A stretch of 64,000 nucleotides of DNA. Source: Xanthostigma xanthostigma. Lineage: Eukaryota > Arthropoda > Insecta > Raphidioptera > Raphidiidae. Below the pieces are notes generated by a model. The model did not search any database. It was not told where the DNA came from and saw nothing but the letters and a program-made list of their open reading frames with translations. Made by a program: the position numbers and the translations under genes. The stretch lies in contig OY754470.1 in NCBI GenBank assembly GCA_963575645.1, forward strand, positions 48,701,201 through 48,765,200, given 5' to 3'. Shown one piece after another: positions 35,813-47,686 of this stretch. Positions within the stretch are counted from its first letter, which is position 1, and each line of letters starts with the position of its first letter.

Positions 35813-36063
35813 TTACCTAAATAAATAAAATTGTCGACCAATTTTTTTCAGACTATATATTGACAAAATAAAATTATAAATCAATAATACAAAAGAAATG
35901 ATGTTTCGATCTGGGTTTAGATCTTCTTCAGAAATATCTAAAAATATAAAAATTAATTACTAAAATCTACTTATTTTATAATAGAATGCAGAAAAAAAAT
36001 TGGTCGAAAATTTTATTTATTTGAAGAGTTCTATTCAAGCGTTAATCAAACTTCAAAGATTTA
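35813..36063. repeat. family C foldback, degraded copy
   Basis: The outer arms AATAAATAAAATTGTCGACC and GGTCGAAAATTTTATTTATT are mirrored. The left arm holds the hammerhead-like block on the - strand (CTGAAGAAG... at 35903-35931); the matching right-arm block is lost. Confidence 0.58.
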
Positions 36064-36773
36064 TGTATTATTATATTAGTTGTATTTCTTACAACTAATA
36101 TTAAATTTTTAATTGTATATATAACATTTACAACTATTGTATTCTCCGGATTTACCCTATGTCGGAATAGACAAATTGGAAATAAAAAAATTGTTATTAT
36201 TATTATGTTTTGGCAGGTCGGCTTTTCTATATATTAATTTTAAGATTTTCACTATATTTTAGTTCATCTCTGTTTAATTGATTTGGATATAGCAAATTTC
36301 CTTCAACCAAATATTAAAATTTAAAAATAACGCTATTGACATTTATTTAGTTTGTTTTATTCTATCAAATAAACTAACTTTTATGCCTTATCTTGTAAAC
36401 ACAGCTTTATATTATCAAAAATATTTAAATAATGACCGTTATATCGAAAAAAATAATTATTATCGTGAATTTCTTGAAAATCGTCTATTTGAACGAATAA
36501 AATAACATGGAGACTTCAATGATCGATAAGACAAGACAATAAAAAAAATAATAATTTGGTAGTACCTATTCGAATGACGTTTTTTGTCAACGCAAATAAA
36601 TTGTTGTAATGTTAAAAAATACTACGATAGCATCTGTTTTTGTGTAATTTCAGTAACAGTTGACTGTCACGTACCTAGCAGCAGTATCAACCTATACCTA
36701 CCATTTAGAAATATCTAGCGGCACATCTCTATACATAACTATCTATACAAGGTTACTGCCCTTACTTAAACCA

Positions 36774-37057
36774 TCCTATAACTAATATTATAAATACGAA
36801 TGTGAGTTTGTTTGTTGTTTGTTTGTTTGTTACGCTTTCACGCGTAAACCGCTCAACAGATTTCGTTAAAATTTGACAAGGAGATAGATTGCATCCTGAA
36901 GAAGGACATAGGCTACTGCTTGTCTCAAAAAATAACTCTGAAGGGCTGAAATAAAATCAAAGTGTATAAACATTGTATTTTTAAGTGGTACTACAATACG
37001 ATTGTCGCTGCCGTGTTTCATATCTCAATCGCGTGCGGAGCCGCGGGTAGCAGTTAG
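36774..37057 (+). mobile_element. Helitron-like element (second family)
   Basis: TCCTATAACTAATATTATAA followed by GTTTGTTTGTT repeats, ACGCTTTCACGCG and ATAGGCTACTGCTTGTC is the standard layout of non-autonomous insect Helitrons. The 3' end is GAGCCGCGGGTAGCAGTTAG before T, one base away from CTAG. Confidence 0.6.
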
Positions 37058-37059
37058 TG

Positions 37060-38158
37060 TAAATAGTAAACATACAAATGTAGGTATATGTATAAAACGA
37101 ACAGAATATGGAAAAAATGACAAAAGAACATTTTTGTTTTTTTGAGAATAAGATGCTATGGCAGCTGTTATATTATCATAAACTGACAGCGTTTTGTTCA
37201 TTAAATTTAATTTTTTTTTCATTGATTTTTTCCGTGGGGAAATTATTTGTCAGAACAAATGCGTAAAAAAACATATCTTTATGTAATAACGGGCTAAAAA
37301 AATCTACTACATATATTTACAAAAACACAAAAAAATTCAATATTATATACCCTGCGCTTTGCCCTATAATAATAATAATAAAAAAAATACTAAATATACA
37401 GTATTAAAAGCATCAATAGGTATATTTGGAACACAAGAACTAATTAATACTAAGTAATAAAAAAAAACTCTCCAGCAAGTAACTTTTTAAGAATCTTTAA
37501 AATTTTAATGTGCTGATTGAATGCTGGGGATTTATTTGCTTACATTTAAGCGACTGTAGGGCACTCTTAACTCTTTCAGGTTTGGTGATCAGTTATCAAA
37601 CCACCTATTCTAGATTTTTTAAACATATTTTCACGTCATCTGTTGACAATTTGTGATTAGTTTACTACCTTATTCCATAAAAGTCTTAGTTCGTAATTTT
37701 TTTTTAAATTTTTTTCCTAATAAACCCTAATTAAACTAAAAATGCAATTTTAAGAAACCGTGGCTGAAAGAGTTGAGGTGTTTTTTTGACCAATATATTA
37801 TGCTTGGATATTGGAACCAAGGTCATATTTTATTATAAACACAGAAATTCATAGATTAAAACTGTATAGAGTTAACAAAAAATTGTAAGTATTTTAATTA
37901 AACAGCTGTTCAAGTACATAAATACAAAATAAGTTATATGTTTGTTTATAAACAGATATCTATTAAATTACGGTGTCAACGAAGTACAGTTAAAATTTAA
38001 CTTTTATCGGTAAATATTTAATTAGATACCTAATTATAGACAAACGTGAAGAACAAATAACTCCAGAGAAGTTGTAAGACCGTTGTTTATGTATCTAGAA
38101 CGTAAATGACGCTTTTATACGAGTTGTAACAATATGTTGAAAACGAGCCTCAGCGAGT
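37060..38158. other. unannotated AT-rich stretch
   Basis: No supported feature. Confidence 0.4.
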
Positions 38159-38159
38159 C

Positions 38160-38510
38160 TTAACAGAAACACGAGTCATAATATCAGTACGTTCAAGACA
38201 CATATTGCATTTTTTGCACGTAACCCCTACAAAATAGTTGATTTTCGTACACTTTGCAATATTAATTTTGACAGTTCAAATTCGGGAATATTGCTATGTG
38301 TACTGTTCAGAGACTACCTATTGTTATTATTATACTTTGCTTCTTTGCATGAATTTAAATGGAAACTAACAGAAATCGGATTGGTACAATCACGTTACTT
38401 TTGTACCAGTTTACGCACTAGTGTGAAAAAGATCATTTTACTACCTACCACTATTACAGGCACTAAAAACCGCTATTTTATCGGAGGCCGTGTGTAAAAA
38501 ATAAATTGAG
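38160..38510 (+). repeat. dispersed repeat, family H, copy 2
   Basis: Diverged partner of 33440-33825; blocks in the same order and orientation. Confidence 0.45.
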
Positions 38511-38514
38511 GAGC

Positions 38515-40286
38515 ACACGTGCAAAACCCGATAAATCTAATTTTACTGGTTTCGAGTAAATTGTGAAAATCTGTCTCACAGAATCGTCCATTATAACGAG
38601 CAAATTTTATTTTATGATTCAGAAATTGATATTTATATAGACTGCAAGATGAGCTATCCAAATTCTTAACCTTAACCACCTGACCATGTATAGGTACTGA
38701 TTTAATTTTTTATCAATAAAACAATAGATTCGGCGGTACAATTTTTTGGAGAATATATTCTTAAACTCCCCTAGCTACGTTTTTACCTTAATATATCAAA
38801 ATAATATCATATGGCGTAAACTAAAAATGAGATAATTGTTTGTACATTTTTTTTACTTATGCAAATTTCATAGCAAGGACAATCTCAGCATGTTTAACTG
38901 AATAAATATACATAATTAATTGTAGGCAATAGATTATACGTAGTATTTTTATATGTAAAGATATTTTTTACGTCATTGTTTATATCTCGTTTTATGTGAT
39001 AAAAGCAAGATTTTTTGTCATCCGTCTATTGTTTATTTAACAAAAAAAATTGTTGTACTTAAAATAAAGTGTCCAGTTTGACTTGACCGTATTTCATAAT
39101 TATCTTGTAACGTGCCTGTATTTTTAATTCTTTAACAAGATAATTTGTCTCACTATACAAATAAAACTTAATTCAACAAGGAACACCCACAAATCTTCCC
39201 CTAAGTAGCTAAATTATATGCTACCACTCCCAGGTAACTGCTTATATACATAAGGGATGTTTGATGAACGATGAGAAAGATTAATTTCATAAAATAATAA
39301 CATAAAACGAAACTCATATTTTAAAAAAATAAATCGGCATTTTGCAATGAAAAAAATATTAATGAATCGTTAAAAGCACATGGTTATTATAGCATGTATG
39401 CATTCTATTACAATTAATTAACCAAAATTATATATATACATTTATATACCTTTCAAAAAGTCTTGATAACAAAAATATGAATTGGGGTATATTTCGGTAC
39501 ACATATTCACCAAAAAAACACTATAAGAAAAGTTAAAAATTCACAGAATCATTTAAAAACATCATTTTTAAACAAGATATTTATTTTCATTGAGCGATGG
39601 ATTAAAAACACAAAGAACTTTTATACACTTTAAAAAAACCAACACGTTTCAAACACTCAGGTATTGATGAATTTCGGGAAATAGTATCACCTGTCAGGCT
39701 ATTTGATTTTTTTTTTAATTTTTTAAGCCGCTGAGTCGTCGTATCGTATTTTCTATACAACACGCACTACATGCTTTGACGTATATAACGTGCCTATCTA
39801 CACTAGAATGGTATTACATGAATACATAAGTACATGGACAGTCGTACATAACTTTGCATGAAACCAGCTGATATAAAGGAGTGGGTAAACCTAGTTCAAT
39901 AATCTACAAGCTGGCCATTAAAATACAGGAATGTCTTGCCATCTGTTAGGTGGAAGCAAAACTATACTCTCAATCTACATTTTTCAGGCAATAATTTCAA
40001 TTCAAAAATTTAATTTCTAACGATTATTTAATAACCGTCAATTAACAGATTAACAAACTTTAAACCAATCGCTGATTGAATATGTTTTTGATGCAAGAAA
40101 TAATAAACTTTTTGTAGTAAATATACTGACAAACTGTAGTTTATATTGCTACTAACAGCTGGCGCAAAGAAAGGTTTAGCTAAGAACTAAACCATATTTT
40201 TCAGAGTAATTGTCAAATAAGTGTCAAAATCAGTAATGTTTACAGTAAAATAATATTTAATAACTTATTTTTACATTATTTTTAAA
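38515..40286. other. 5' flank of ZDHHC6, AT-rich
   Basis: No upstream gene, TATA box or clear promoter element was picked out. The 5' UTR and any non-coding first exon of ZDHHC6 must lie here but cannot be bounded. Confidence 0.4.
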
Positions 40287-40341
40287 ATGTGTTTCAGTCC
40301 CTTTAATAGAGTATTTCATTGGGGACCTTTCACAGCTCTAG
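40287..40341 (+). CDS. Zdhhc6: ZDHHC6 coding exon 1
   Basis: Encodes residues 1-18 and the first base of codon 19 (MCFSPFNRVFHWGPFTAL). The start is chosen because this ATG is in frame just upstream of the family-conserved HWGP motif. Donor CTAG|GTATTT. Confidence 0.88.
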
Positions 40342-43300
40342 GTATTTTATAACAGTTATTTTAGTGCAAGAAGAATATAATTTGTAGGTTATAAAAACTA
40401 TGAAATTTATTTTTCAGCTATTATAAAATGTGTTACTGGAATGACTGTACATTGCAGCAGCATGTGGTGGCCTCCAGAAAATTCTTTAGGAGGTTTAATT
40501 AATTTTTGTTGTTTTATGTCACTTTCTGGACTGACATTGTTCAATTTTATGTCCGCAATATTTCATGGTCCAGGATTTCTTCCTCTCAAATGGAGACCTG
40601 TGAGTTTTTACTTTTTAGGCAAAGCGGCAATTTTAAAAAGAACGGGTCATTTTCTATTGTTTTCTTTTAGGCATGCGGCGATGATTGCAAATATTTACAG
40701 TGGTGTGCTGTATGCCAAGGATATAAGGCACCAAGGTCGCATCACTGTCGAAAATGTAAATTTGTTTATATAATTATTGTGTGTAATAGGCCCCACTCAC
40801 GATCAAACTTCATGCCACAGTTCAGTGTTCAGTGAAGTTGGACAGATTAATCGAAAGACTGACTGGCACCACACACAGTTCATGCAAACTGCTCAGTTTT
40901 TTAAATTTTTTGTGTTCAGTTTGGTTCAGTTGTTGGCATACACTCGTCGAGTATAGATACATAAGATATATTATATTATATACACACTATAATATTATAC
41001 TATAGAGTATAGTTCATTAATAAGAACTAAATGAGTAATTTAAATGGTGAGGATTGGCTGTTCAGAGCTATGGGATTGTATTTAAAACAGAGAAATAAGA
41101 AAAAAAAAAGAATATGGGTGAAAAATTGGTTAGAAATGCGTGATTCAAGAAGTCATGTTTATTTGATTAATGAATTACATCTTGAGCCGCTTGATTGCAA
41201 TAATTATTTACGAATGAATTAATTAACTTACAATTATTTACTGGAATTAGTTACCCTATTTATTAAGAACCAGGACACAAATATGTGAAAATCTATTTCT
41301 GCACAAGAAAGGCAGCAACATTGAGATTTTTGGCTTCTGGTTGTACAAAACACAGAACTCCAAAAACTGAACTGAAAAACACCCACACACACAACAGTTT
41401 ACTTGAACACTGAACACTGAAGTCGTTCAAAAATCAAGATGCATTTGATGAGTTCATGCTTGACTTCAGTGTTGGTTTCAGTGTTTATTTGTCCCACACA
41501 CTATCATGCTTCACTGAACTATAAGTTTGAACACTGAACTGTTGCATGAAGTGTGATCGTGAGTGGGGCCTATTAATATTATGACAAAATAATTTCTGAA
41601 GCTGACCAGCTCACAAAATATGATCAGAAAACAAGGACACATAAGTTTTTTTCATTTTGATCATGTGGAAATGCTGAGGCTTTCAATAATGTCTACTGAT
41701 TTTTTAAATCAAGTTTGTTTATATTTACTTATTTTAAAAAAATATAATAAACATTGTGAATCGATTAACAAAGTCCAGACTGCATTAAAATGTAGACACT
41801 GAGTCAAACGAATTTGAATAGTATATTACACCACAAGGACCAAAAGTTTGATATTCTTGCCTTGCGCGTCATGATGCCCTCGGCTTCGCCTCAGGGCAAG
41901 ATATCAAACTTTCGGCCAGTGTGTTTTTTCTTCATACCTTGGTCAGAAGTACGCTTATTAAATACATTAATTAATTAGTTACTTATTAATTAGATAAAAA
42001 AACAGATAAATTCCAAGCAAGCAGCTTTGAAGTTATACGTAAAAACACGAATGACAGCTGTTCGCGACTATTAGCTAAAATGTAATAGGGTTGCTATGGA
42101 AACGACACCTGAACAACAGTTGATAGGTTATTTTTTCTTTACTGTCGCCCGAACGTACGTACTTCCCGCATCAGTGCGTGTAATATTCCACTAATGCGTA
42201 AATGTGAGACTTTCTGCCTTACAATTGATGCCGAAAGTATGTATTTACTTTCGATCGAGGTATGGAGAAAACGTTTTATCAGTTAACTTCTTTGACATTT
42301 TCTTTCCAACATAAAATTCTGACTATATGAAAGGAAAATATTTTTAAAATCTTATTACGTTATTAGATTGCTTATTTTTCTAGGTGGAAGATGCGTTTTA
42401 AAAATGGATCATCACTGTCCGTGGATAAATGGCTGTGTCGGTTGGGGAAATCATGCTCACTTTACGGCATTTCTAGCATTTGCCGTGTTGGGATGCATGC
42501 ACTCGACAATAATTCTTTCATGTTCCTTATATCGCGCTGTGAACAGGGTCTGGTATCTGTATTATGGCACGGGTACTGAACCTATCGTCAATTTGGGAAT
42601 TTACGGAATTGTTTTTTGCGTATTTTCGTTAGGGCTCGCAATTGGAGTTGTTTTGGCTGTTGGAATGTTGTTATTCTTCCAGGTACACTTGTTTATATAA
42701 TTCAATGGAGTCTAGTTCGATAACTCGATGTGCCCAAATTTTGACTTTTTTTTAAGTCATAGAAAATGCTAAATTTTGACGTTAAAAAAAATTATCCACA
42801 AATTTTCTCAAAAATACGTAAAAACTTTTCGTCTTTTACTGTATTTTTTTTTTAATCTAACCAATCTAAAATCACATATAGACGTCCTAGCAACTGGCGT
42901 AGAATCTAAACTTGGTCACATAATCTGGATATCGTGTTTTTTTTTTGCAAAATATCTTCTGACAATCGACCCTACTCACTAATTTTGTCAAAAACGAATT
43001 TAAGTCAAAAAATGTAATCAAGATTTCTTTTAAATTTTGAACAGATATGCCCTAAAGTTAGCCGTTTCCAATATAAAAAAAGGCTAGGTACTTACTCTGA
43101 TCTGGATCCAGTTTTTTAGATCATCATTCTTTTTTCAGGTTCGTGCGATCGTCCGTAACAGAACTGGAATTGAGGACTGGATCTTAGAAAAAGCGATTCA
43201 TCGTAGATATAACAATAAAGAAATATTTATTTTTCCATATAATTTAGGCGTTTGGAAAAATATTAGACAGGTATTGAATTTGACTTGTCAACCAATTGGA

Positions 43301-46300
43301 AATGGCATTTACTGGGAAGTTTTGGAAACATGCGACCAATATACTTTAACTGTAAGTTTTATTAATTTATTTTGGTATCATCTAACATTTGACATTTCTT
43401 TAATTTTAAAAAGTCCTTTCTTAGTGCTCACCTACATTATATAAGGGACTCCTGTGGAAAATTTCATGCTTTCAGACCCACTGGTTTACGTGAGTTGTCT
43501 GTCATTCAACCACTGTTTTAGGGTTTTATTAAGTAGAAGATAGATTCTTCAGTTGTATGAATAAATGAAAAAAAAATGCATATTACCTGTCAAAAAGTTT
43601 TACGAATCTTCAAGTTTTTTCCCATCCTTTAAAATAGGGTTGTGGTTTGTTAAGCCCTGGTTTGCGAGTGTGGTGGTTTGCACATATTATTAAACGAATC
43701 AAATACGTATACACTTCCAGTTGACCAATGAATTCGAAGATTGTTTCCACCTCCATAATATCCATATTTATGTGTTCAATTATTATATGCATTTGCAACT
43801 ATGTATTTCTCATTGGTTCGCTAGTATATAATATACAATTTTAGTCCAATTAGATTTGAATAATAAATATGAATGAAGTTTTGAAGTTCTGAATTGCAAT
43901 TTACTTTCGTCTGAACGATAGCTAGTTAATTACTGATTCTCAAATTTATGTATCTTTAACATAATTTCTTAATCTTAATTACATAATTAATTTCCATTGA
44001 CTTCTTAATACTTATGAAATATAAAGGCAGATATACAACAATTGTTCATTGCGAGTTATTAAAATACACTATTGGAGATAGAGCTTCGATTCTGTATATT
44101 TTATCATATATATTAATACGCTAAGGTTTAAGATGTTTGCCTCTCTTTTTAGAAAAAACCACACACTTTCTCCACATAAATTATATATCATTTTACAGAT
44201 AATTGCTTGCTCTACTGACATCGACAACTAAAAAATTTATTATTGCTATTGTTTTTGTAAATTAATTAAATTAATTAAACTCTGAACAATGTCTGCCATC
44301 TGACGGCGTAACGTTAACACTTCGATCTGTCATCTGACCTTCATATTGTAAATACTGCATACTGCCATCTGACGGGCAACGCTGAACAACGCTTTTGCTC
44401 CTTGCGCCTCTATATGACAATTTTAGTAAAATATTTCTACGATCTGTCATCTGAGCATCATATTGTAATACAACAAAAAGAAGAACGTTATAAGCAGTGT
44501 TAAAAATTAGAAACGAATTGAATACCTGCAATCATATTAAAAAAATAATTTTGTAAAGTGATAATTATTATATTTATTTAGTGCGAATAATTCGCACAGG
44601 TCACGCTAGTTTTATTTATTGAGCCAACGTGACTACTCCAGGACTGTATGAAAGTTTTTGTACTACCCTCAATAAAATAGCTGTTTAAAGTCCGCTGCAC
44701 ACGAGGCTGGATTTGCCGCTACGTTCCTTGCTAGATTTCACTACTAGTTTTCTAGCGCTGGTTTTCTTAATTGCTATTATGTGCTCGCTTCACACGAGAC
44801 GTCTTTACAAGCTTGCTCTGATGCTGAACAGAACACACACTACGGCATAGTATTGGTTTGTGGGCGTTTGTTCAAGTCACCCACGTGACAAGATACTGTT
44901 TCCTGTTTGGTTCTTGCTCATACCTAGCAAGAACAATAGCCCCTGTTGTAATTTTAAAACCTATATCTTGTGAGCTAGCAGGCGAGCCCGCAGTGACGTC
45001 ATTTCCAGCTTCGTACCCAGTCTACCGGCCAGCAGAAGTCCAAGCAGTGTTTCTAGCCTCGTGTGCAGCGACCTTCGGATTCATGTACAACTATCTCGAC
45101 TAGCGACCACACAACTAAATGACCATCCCTTGTTAAAAAACGCAGATTCGAAATTCGTTTTTAGCGCAGATGTGACGCTACTATCTTCTCAAAACGAATA
45201 TATCTATACTATATTTTTTTCAGAGGGAACAAATAGAGCAAAAAAGTGAGAAAAGACAGAGAACGAAAACGTACACAATAATAAAATCCGTGTCGGGATC
45301 TTGGTTTCCCATTACGCAGGGCTGGCGAGTATGTTTGCAGCCGCCTTGTACAGACGAACCTCGGATAAAATTAACCCCTGGCGACATTGTACAAGTTACC
45401 AGATGGAGAAAGTGAGTAACTATCCTATATACAGGGAGGACAATGCCATAGGGCATTTTTGTAAAAATCATAAAATATCAATTATTATTGATTTGCCATT
45501 AAGATGCAAAAAAAACCGGACGTCTTAAAATTTTGAACAAGTTTCAAACATGAATAATTTTTTATTTTTAGGCCTAGCACACATGAAGAGCGTTCAACGC
45601 CTTTCATATGAAACTAGGCCTAAATCTGATTTTAGTAATTTTTTTAAAGACTTGTAGAGACAGTTATTAAAATTTTAACAATTTTTTTGTACAAATTTTA
45701 ATTGAAATTGGTTTTTCAGAAAGATAATCGAAATATTGTTTTTTTTTTTCCCAATTTCAAAGCACCGCGCGGAATAGCAAAATTATTTCAAAATGCCAGT
45801 TTTCGTTAACTATCTCTAAGGCAAAGTGCATCTAGCTATACATCTAGAGGGGCCTCATATATATGAGATGGCATACGACCGCGGCTATCGTCAGATGAGA
45901 ATATTTTCGTGTTTCATACTTTTCAGTAGTCGGGTTTTAGTTTTTGAACTTATTTTTTATTTAAATTATTTTTTTTGGAACTTATTTTTTATTTGTTTTT
46001 AATTTGCTCCCCTCTGGGACCAATATTCAAAAATAAATATAGCCTATGTTACCCGGGTCATAATAACGAATCGATTAACACCTTATTTATCAAAATCGGA
46101 TGAATAGTTTAGGCGCTACGGTGGAACATCCGTGATTGGAAACTTACATACATAGACTGCTAAACCTTCCTTTTGGCTTCGCCGCAGTCGGGTAAAAATA
46201 AAAAAAAATATCAAGCTTGAAAAAATCAAAATTTTAAGATGACAGTTTTTTTCGCACCTGAGTGTTAAGTACGATCTATCTTATCGTCGTCGGTTCTGTA

Positions 46301-46907
46301 ATAGCTCTTATGTGCATAGTTGGCAGATTTTACGCTTTTTAGATGAAAAGATTCAGGAAACGGAGCTCTATACACTAGTAATACCTCCAAATTAATTTTA
46401 CAGTAACCAACAAGGGGAAGTAACTTATGTGAAAAGTTGTATCAAATAATTCATCCCATGTGCCAATAAATCCGAAATTAACGTTAAATATTTTTTAAGA
46501 AATAAAATACTTCGTCTTAATTAAACATCAAACATGTATAGTGAAGATAAGTATGAATTAGTAATATAACTCTGAAATTGCTAGTTCTTACCATCCATTG
46601 CTGAAATAACCACTTTTTGACCTTTCCTGCAAATTTTACTTTTTGCACATTAGTGGTATTACAGAACCAACGACGTTATTTTGTTTGTCTTCCTTGTTGC
46701 AATCATAATTCTTGCGCTAGTGCAGATAAAAAGAAATGTTTCTATTTTAGACAATGGCTGTTTGGTGAAAAAGTACAAAATATAACCGAAAGTGGGTCAC
46801 CAGCGCCGAGATTACGGGGCTGGTTTCCTAGAAGATGTGCCGTAGAACTGACAGAAAATAATATAGCGTCCAATCACGAGAGCTTATCGGATAAGAAACG
46901 TAATTAA
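40287..46907 (+). CDS. Zdhhc6: palmitoyltransferase ZDHHC6 (seven coding exons)
   Basis: Protein S-acyltransferase of the ER membrane that attaches palmitate to cysteines of client proteins. The joined exons (40287-40341, 40418-40599, 40671-40755, 42384-42682, 43139-43351, 45224-45411, 46751-46907) give 392 codons plus stop, close to the ~413 residues of vertebrate ZDHHC6. Seen in order: two N-terminal membrane segments (about 12-35, 45-66), the Cys-rich DHHC domain (about 80-130) with C91-x2-C94, H104-C105, C108, C111 and catalytic D116-H-H-C119, two more membrane segments (about 128-155, 180-207), a TxxE motif (T216-E219), and the C-terminal SH3_2-like domain with EPRI and RGWFPR landmarks. 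The protein ends KKRN, a dilysine KKxx ER-retrieval signal as in the vertebrate protein. All junctions are GT-AG and in phase. The start MCFSP is directly followed by the conserved HWGP. Confidence 0.95.
40418..40599 (+). CDS. Zdhhc6: ZDHHC6 coding exon 2
   Basis: Acceptor TTTTTCAG, donor CCT|GTGAGT. Encodes the end of membrane segment 1, the WWPP loop, membrane segment 2 and the conserved GPGFLPLKW approach to the Cys-rich domain. Residues 19-79. Confidence 0.94.
40671..40755 (+). CDS. Zdhhc6: ZDHHC6 coding exon 3
   Basis: Acceptor TTCTTTTAG, donor AAAT|GTAAAT. Encodes the first half of the zinc-binding Cys-rich domain (CAVCQGYKAPRSHHCRK). Residues 80-107 plus one base. Confidence 0.94.
40786..41573. 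mobile_element. long-TIR MITE in ZDHHC6 intron 3
   Basis: TAGGCCCCACTCACGATCAA at the left is mirrored by GATCGTGAGTGGGGCCTA at the right. Pairing continues through CATGC, ACAGTTCAGTGTTCA and further. The 0.8-kb interior has no transposase. A TA target is possible (TA|ATAGGCC...GGCCTAT|TA) but ambiguous. The TIR style is PIF/Harbinger- or Tc1-like. Confidence 0.75.
41832..41932. mobile_element. small foldback in ZDHHC6 intron 3
   Basis: CACAAGGACCAAAAGTTTGA and its mirror TCAAACTTTCGGCCAGTGTG enclose a CCCTCGGCTTCGCCTCAGGG hairpin. Confidence 0.7.
42384..42682 (+). CDS. Zdhhc6: ZDHHC6 coding exon 4 (catalytic DHHC)
   Basis: Acceptor TTTTTCTAG, donor CCAG|GTACAC. Starts inside codon 108 and carries the catalytic block KMDHHCPWINGC, the GNHAHF motif, and membrane segments 3 and 4. 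Residues 108-207. Confidence 0.96.
43139..43351 (+). CDS. Zdhhc6: ZDHHC6 coding exon 5
   Basis: Acceptor TTTTTTCAG, donor ACT|GTAAGT, exactly 71 codons. Contains RNRTGIEDWILEKA, the family TxxE region, and the FPYNLG segment. Residues 208-278. Confidence 0.94.
43415..44270. other. ZDHHC6 intron 5, left part
   Basis: No gene here. About 43420-43520 (TGTGGAAAATTTCATGCTTT) vaguely resembles family G repeats. The rest is AT-rich. Confidence 0.35.
44275..44608 (+). mobile_element. Helitron-like 3' end with hairpin and CTAG
   Basis: GTGCGAATAATTCGCAC (44581-44597) is a perfect 8-bp-stem hairpin followed after eight bases by CTAG (44605-44608) and T, the textbook Helitron 3' terminus. Upstream are two diverged tandem units marked by GATCTGTCATCTGA (44325, 44439) and GCCATCTGACGG (44290, 44363). 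The 5' end was not found. Confidence 0.62.
44688..45075. mobile_element. MITE in ZDHHC6 intron 5
   Basis: AAGTCCGCTGCACACGAGGCT is mirrored by AGCCTCGTGTGCAGCGACCT at the right end. The 388-bp interior has only chance frames. It sits 148 bp before coding exon 6. (The first motif is quoted from 44688-44707.). Confidence 0.72.
45224..45411 (+). CDS. Zdhhc6: ZDHHC6 coding exon 6
   Basis: Acceptor TTTTTTTCAG, donor GAAA|GTGAGT. Encodes residues 279-340 plus two bases: a basic linker, then the start of the SH3_2-like domain (SGSWFPITQGW, PCTDEPRIKL). The vertebrate palmitoylated pair Cys328/Cys329 aligns with Trp305/Phe306 here; Cys343 aligns with Cys320. Confidence 0.92.
45825..46200 (+). repeat. 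dispersed repeat, copy 2, in ZDHHC6 intron 6
   Basis: Same-orientation copy of 5430-5812, with a small internal duplication of TGAACTTATTTTTTATTT-type text near 45947-45995. It ends GGCTTCGCCGCAGTCGGG. Confidence 0.72.
46751..46907 (+). CDS. Zdhhc6: ZDHHC6 coding exon 7 (C-terminus)
   Basis: Acceptor TCTATTTTAG. Completes codon 341 and encodes QWLFGEKV, RLRGWFPRRC and the polar tail ending DKKRN then TAA (46905-46907). RGWFPR is the closing landmark of the ZDHHC6 SH3_2 domain. Confidence 0.94.
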
Positions 46908-47068
46908 GGTAGACTAATTTTCATTTTATATTTATAATCCTTAAGAGCCAACCGTCGGACTTCCTATATACCAACCTTGGAACTCATGAGCCAAGGGCGT
47001 AGATATTTTTTTCTGGGGCTGGTAAAGCAAAAAAATCAATATTTTTTTTAAGGTTTTTTTAATATTAC
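46908..47068. other. ZDHHC6 3' flank up to the P-like element
   Basis: No canonical AATAAA lies between the stop codon and the transposon at 47069, so the true 3' end may use a variant signal or lie inside the insertion. Confidence 0.4.
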
Positions 47069-47560
47069 CATAGATAAACGTATTATACTTAGGAAGATTC
47101 GTAACCTAGTTAACCAAAATGAGACCACTTTTATATAGTAAACCTCTTACGTTTCATACCCCTGGCCCACAAACTGAATGTTGTTTTGTGCTTCCACCTA
47201 CATTATGGTTAAACTAAAAGTTCAGATAATCTTAAAGCTACCTCTATACTGATCCTAATTACGCGCTCAATGGTTTATAAATTGTTAAAAACCATCAATG
47301 TTTTTTTTTATTTTTGACGTAGGTATGTGATAATTTTAGTTTTCCGTGACGACAGTTCCCAGTTTGTTTCAAACCATAGAAACGCCACGTAAACAACGGC
47401 ACTTAAATTTCTAAATAAATGTAAAAAACCAAATATAATTCAAAATTTTTGAATTTTCAAATTTGATTTTGAATAGTCGTGGTAACGTTTTTTTTAGTCT
47501 GTTTCACAGTTTAATCAAAATCATGGATACGAATTCATTTTAATAATTTAAAAAAATTCA

Positions 47561-47686
47561 TTATTCGTCAAAGATCTTTTCAACTTTAAGACATATTAAA
47601 GGTAATCTGTAAAAACTTAATCCCGGTGAATTTCGTCTACAATTTTTACAGTTAACGTAACTGCACGAATTACTAACACAAGCCAT
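47561..47686 (-). pseudogene. THAP-domain N-terminal remnant of a P-like transposase
   Basis: The frame from ATG at 47686 begins MACVSNSCSYVNCK and continues to SPGLSFYRLP, then stops after 41 residues. The leading Cys pairs and the SFYRLP block match the start of the C2CH THAP zinc finger. The later Cys/His ligands are absent because the frame ends early. It lies within the P-like element and is taken as its decayed transposase. Confidence 0.55.

Noticed and set aside
42391-42579. Second open frame over ZDHHC6 exon 4
   Set aside because: A shadow in another frame of the real DHHC exon.
44271-45249. Several open frames inside ZDHHC6 intron 5
   Set aside because: They lie within a Helitron-like element and a MITE and have no protein similarity that I recognise.
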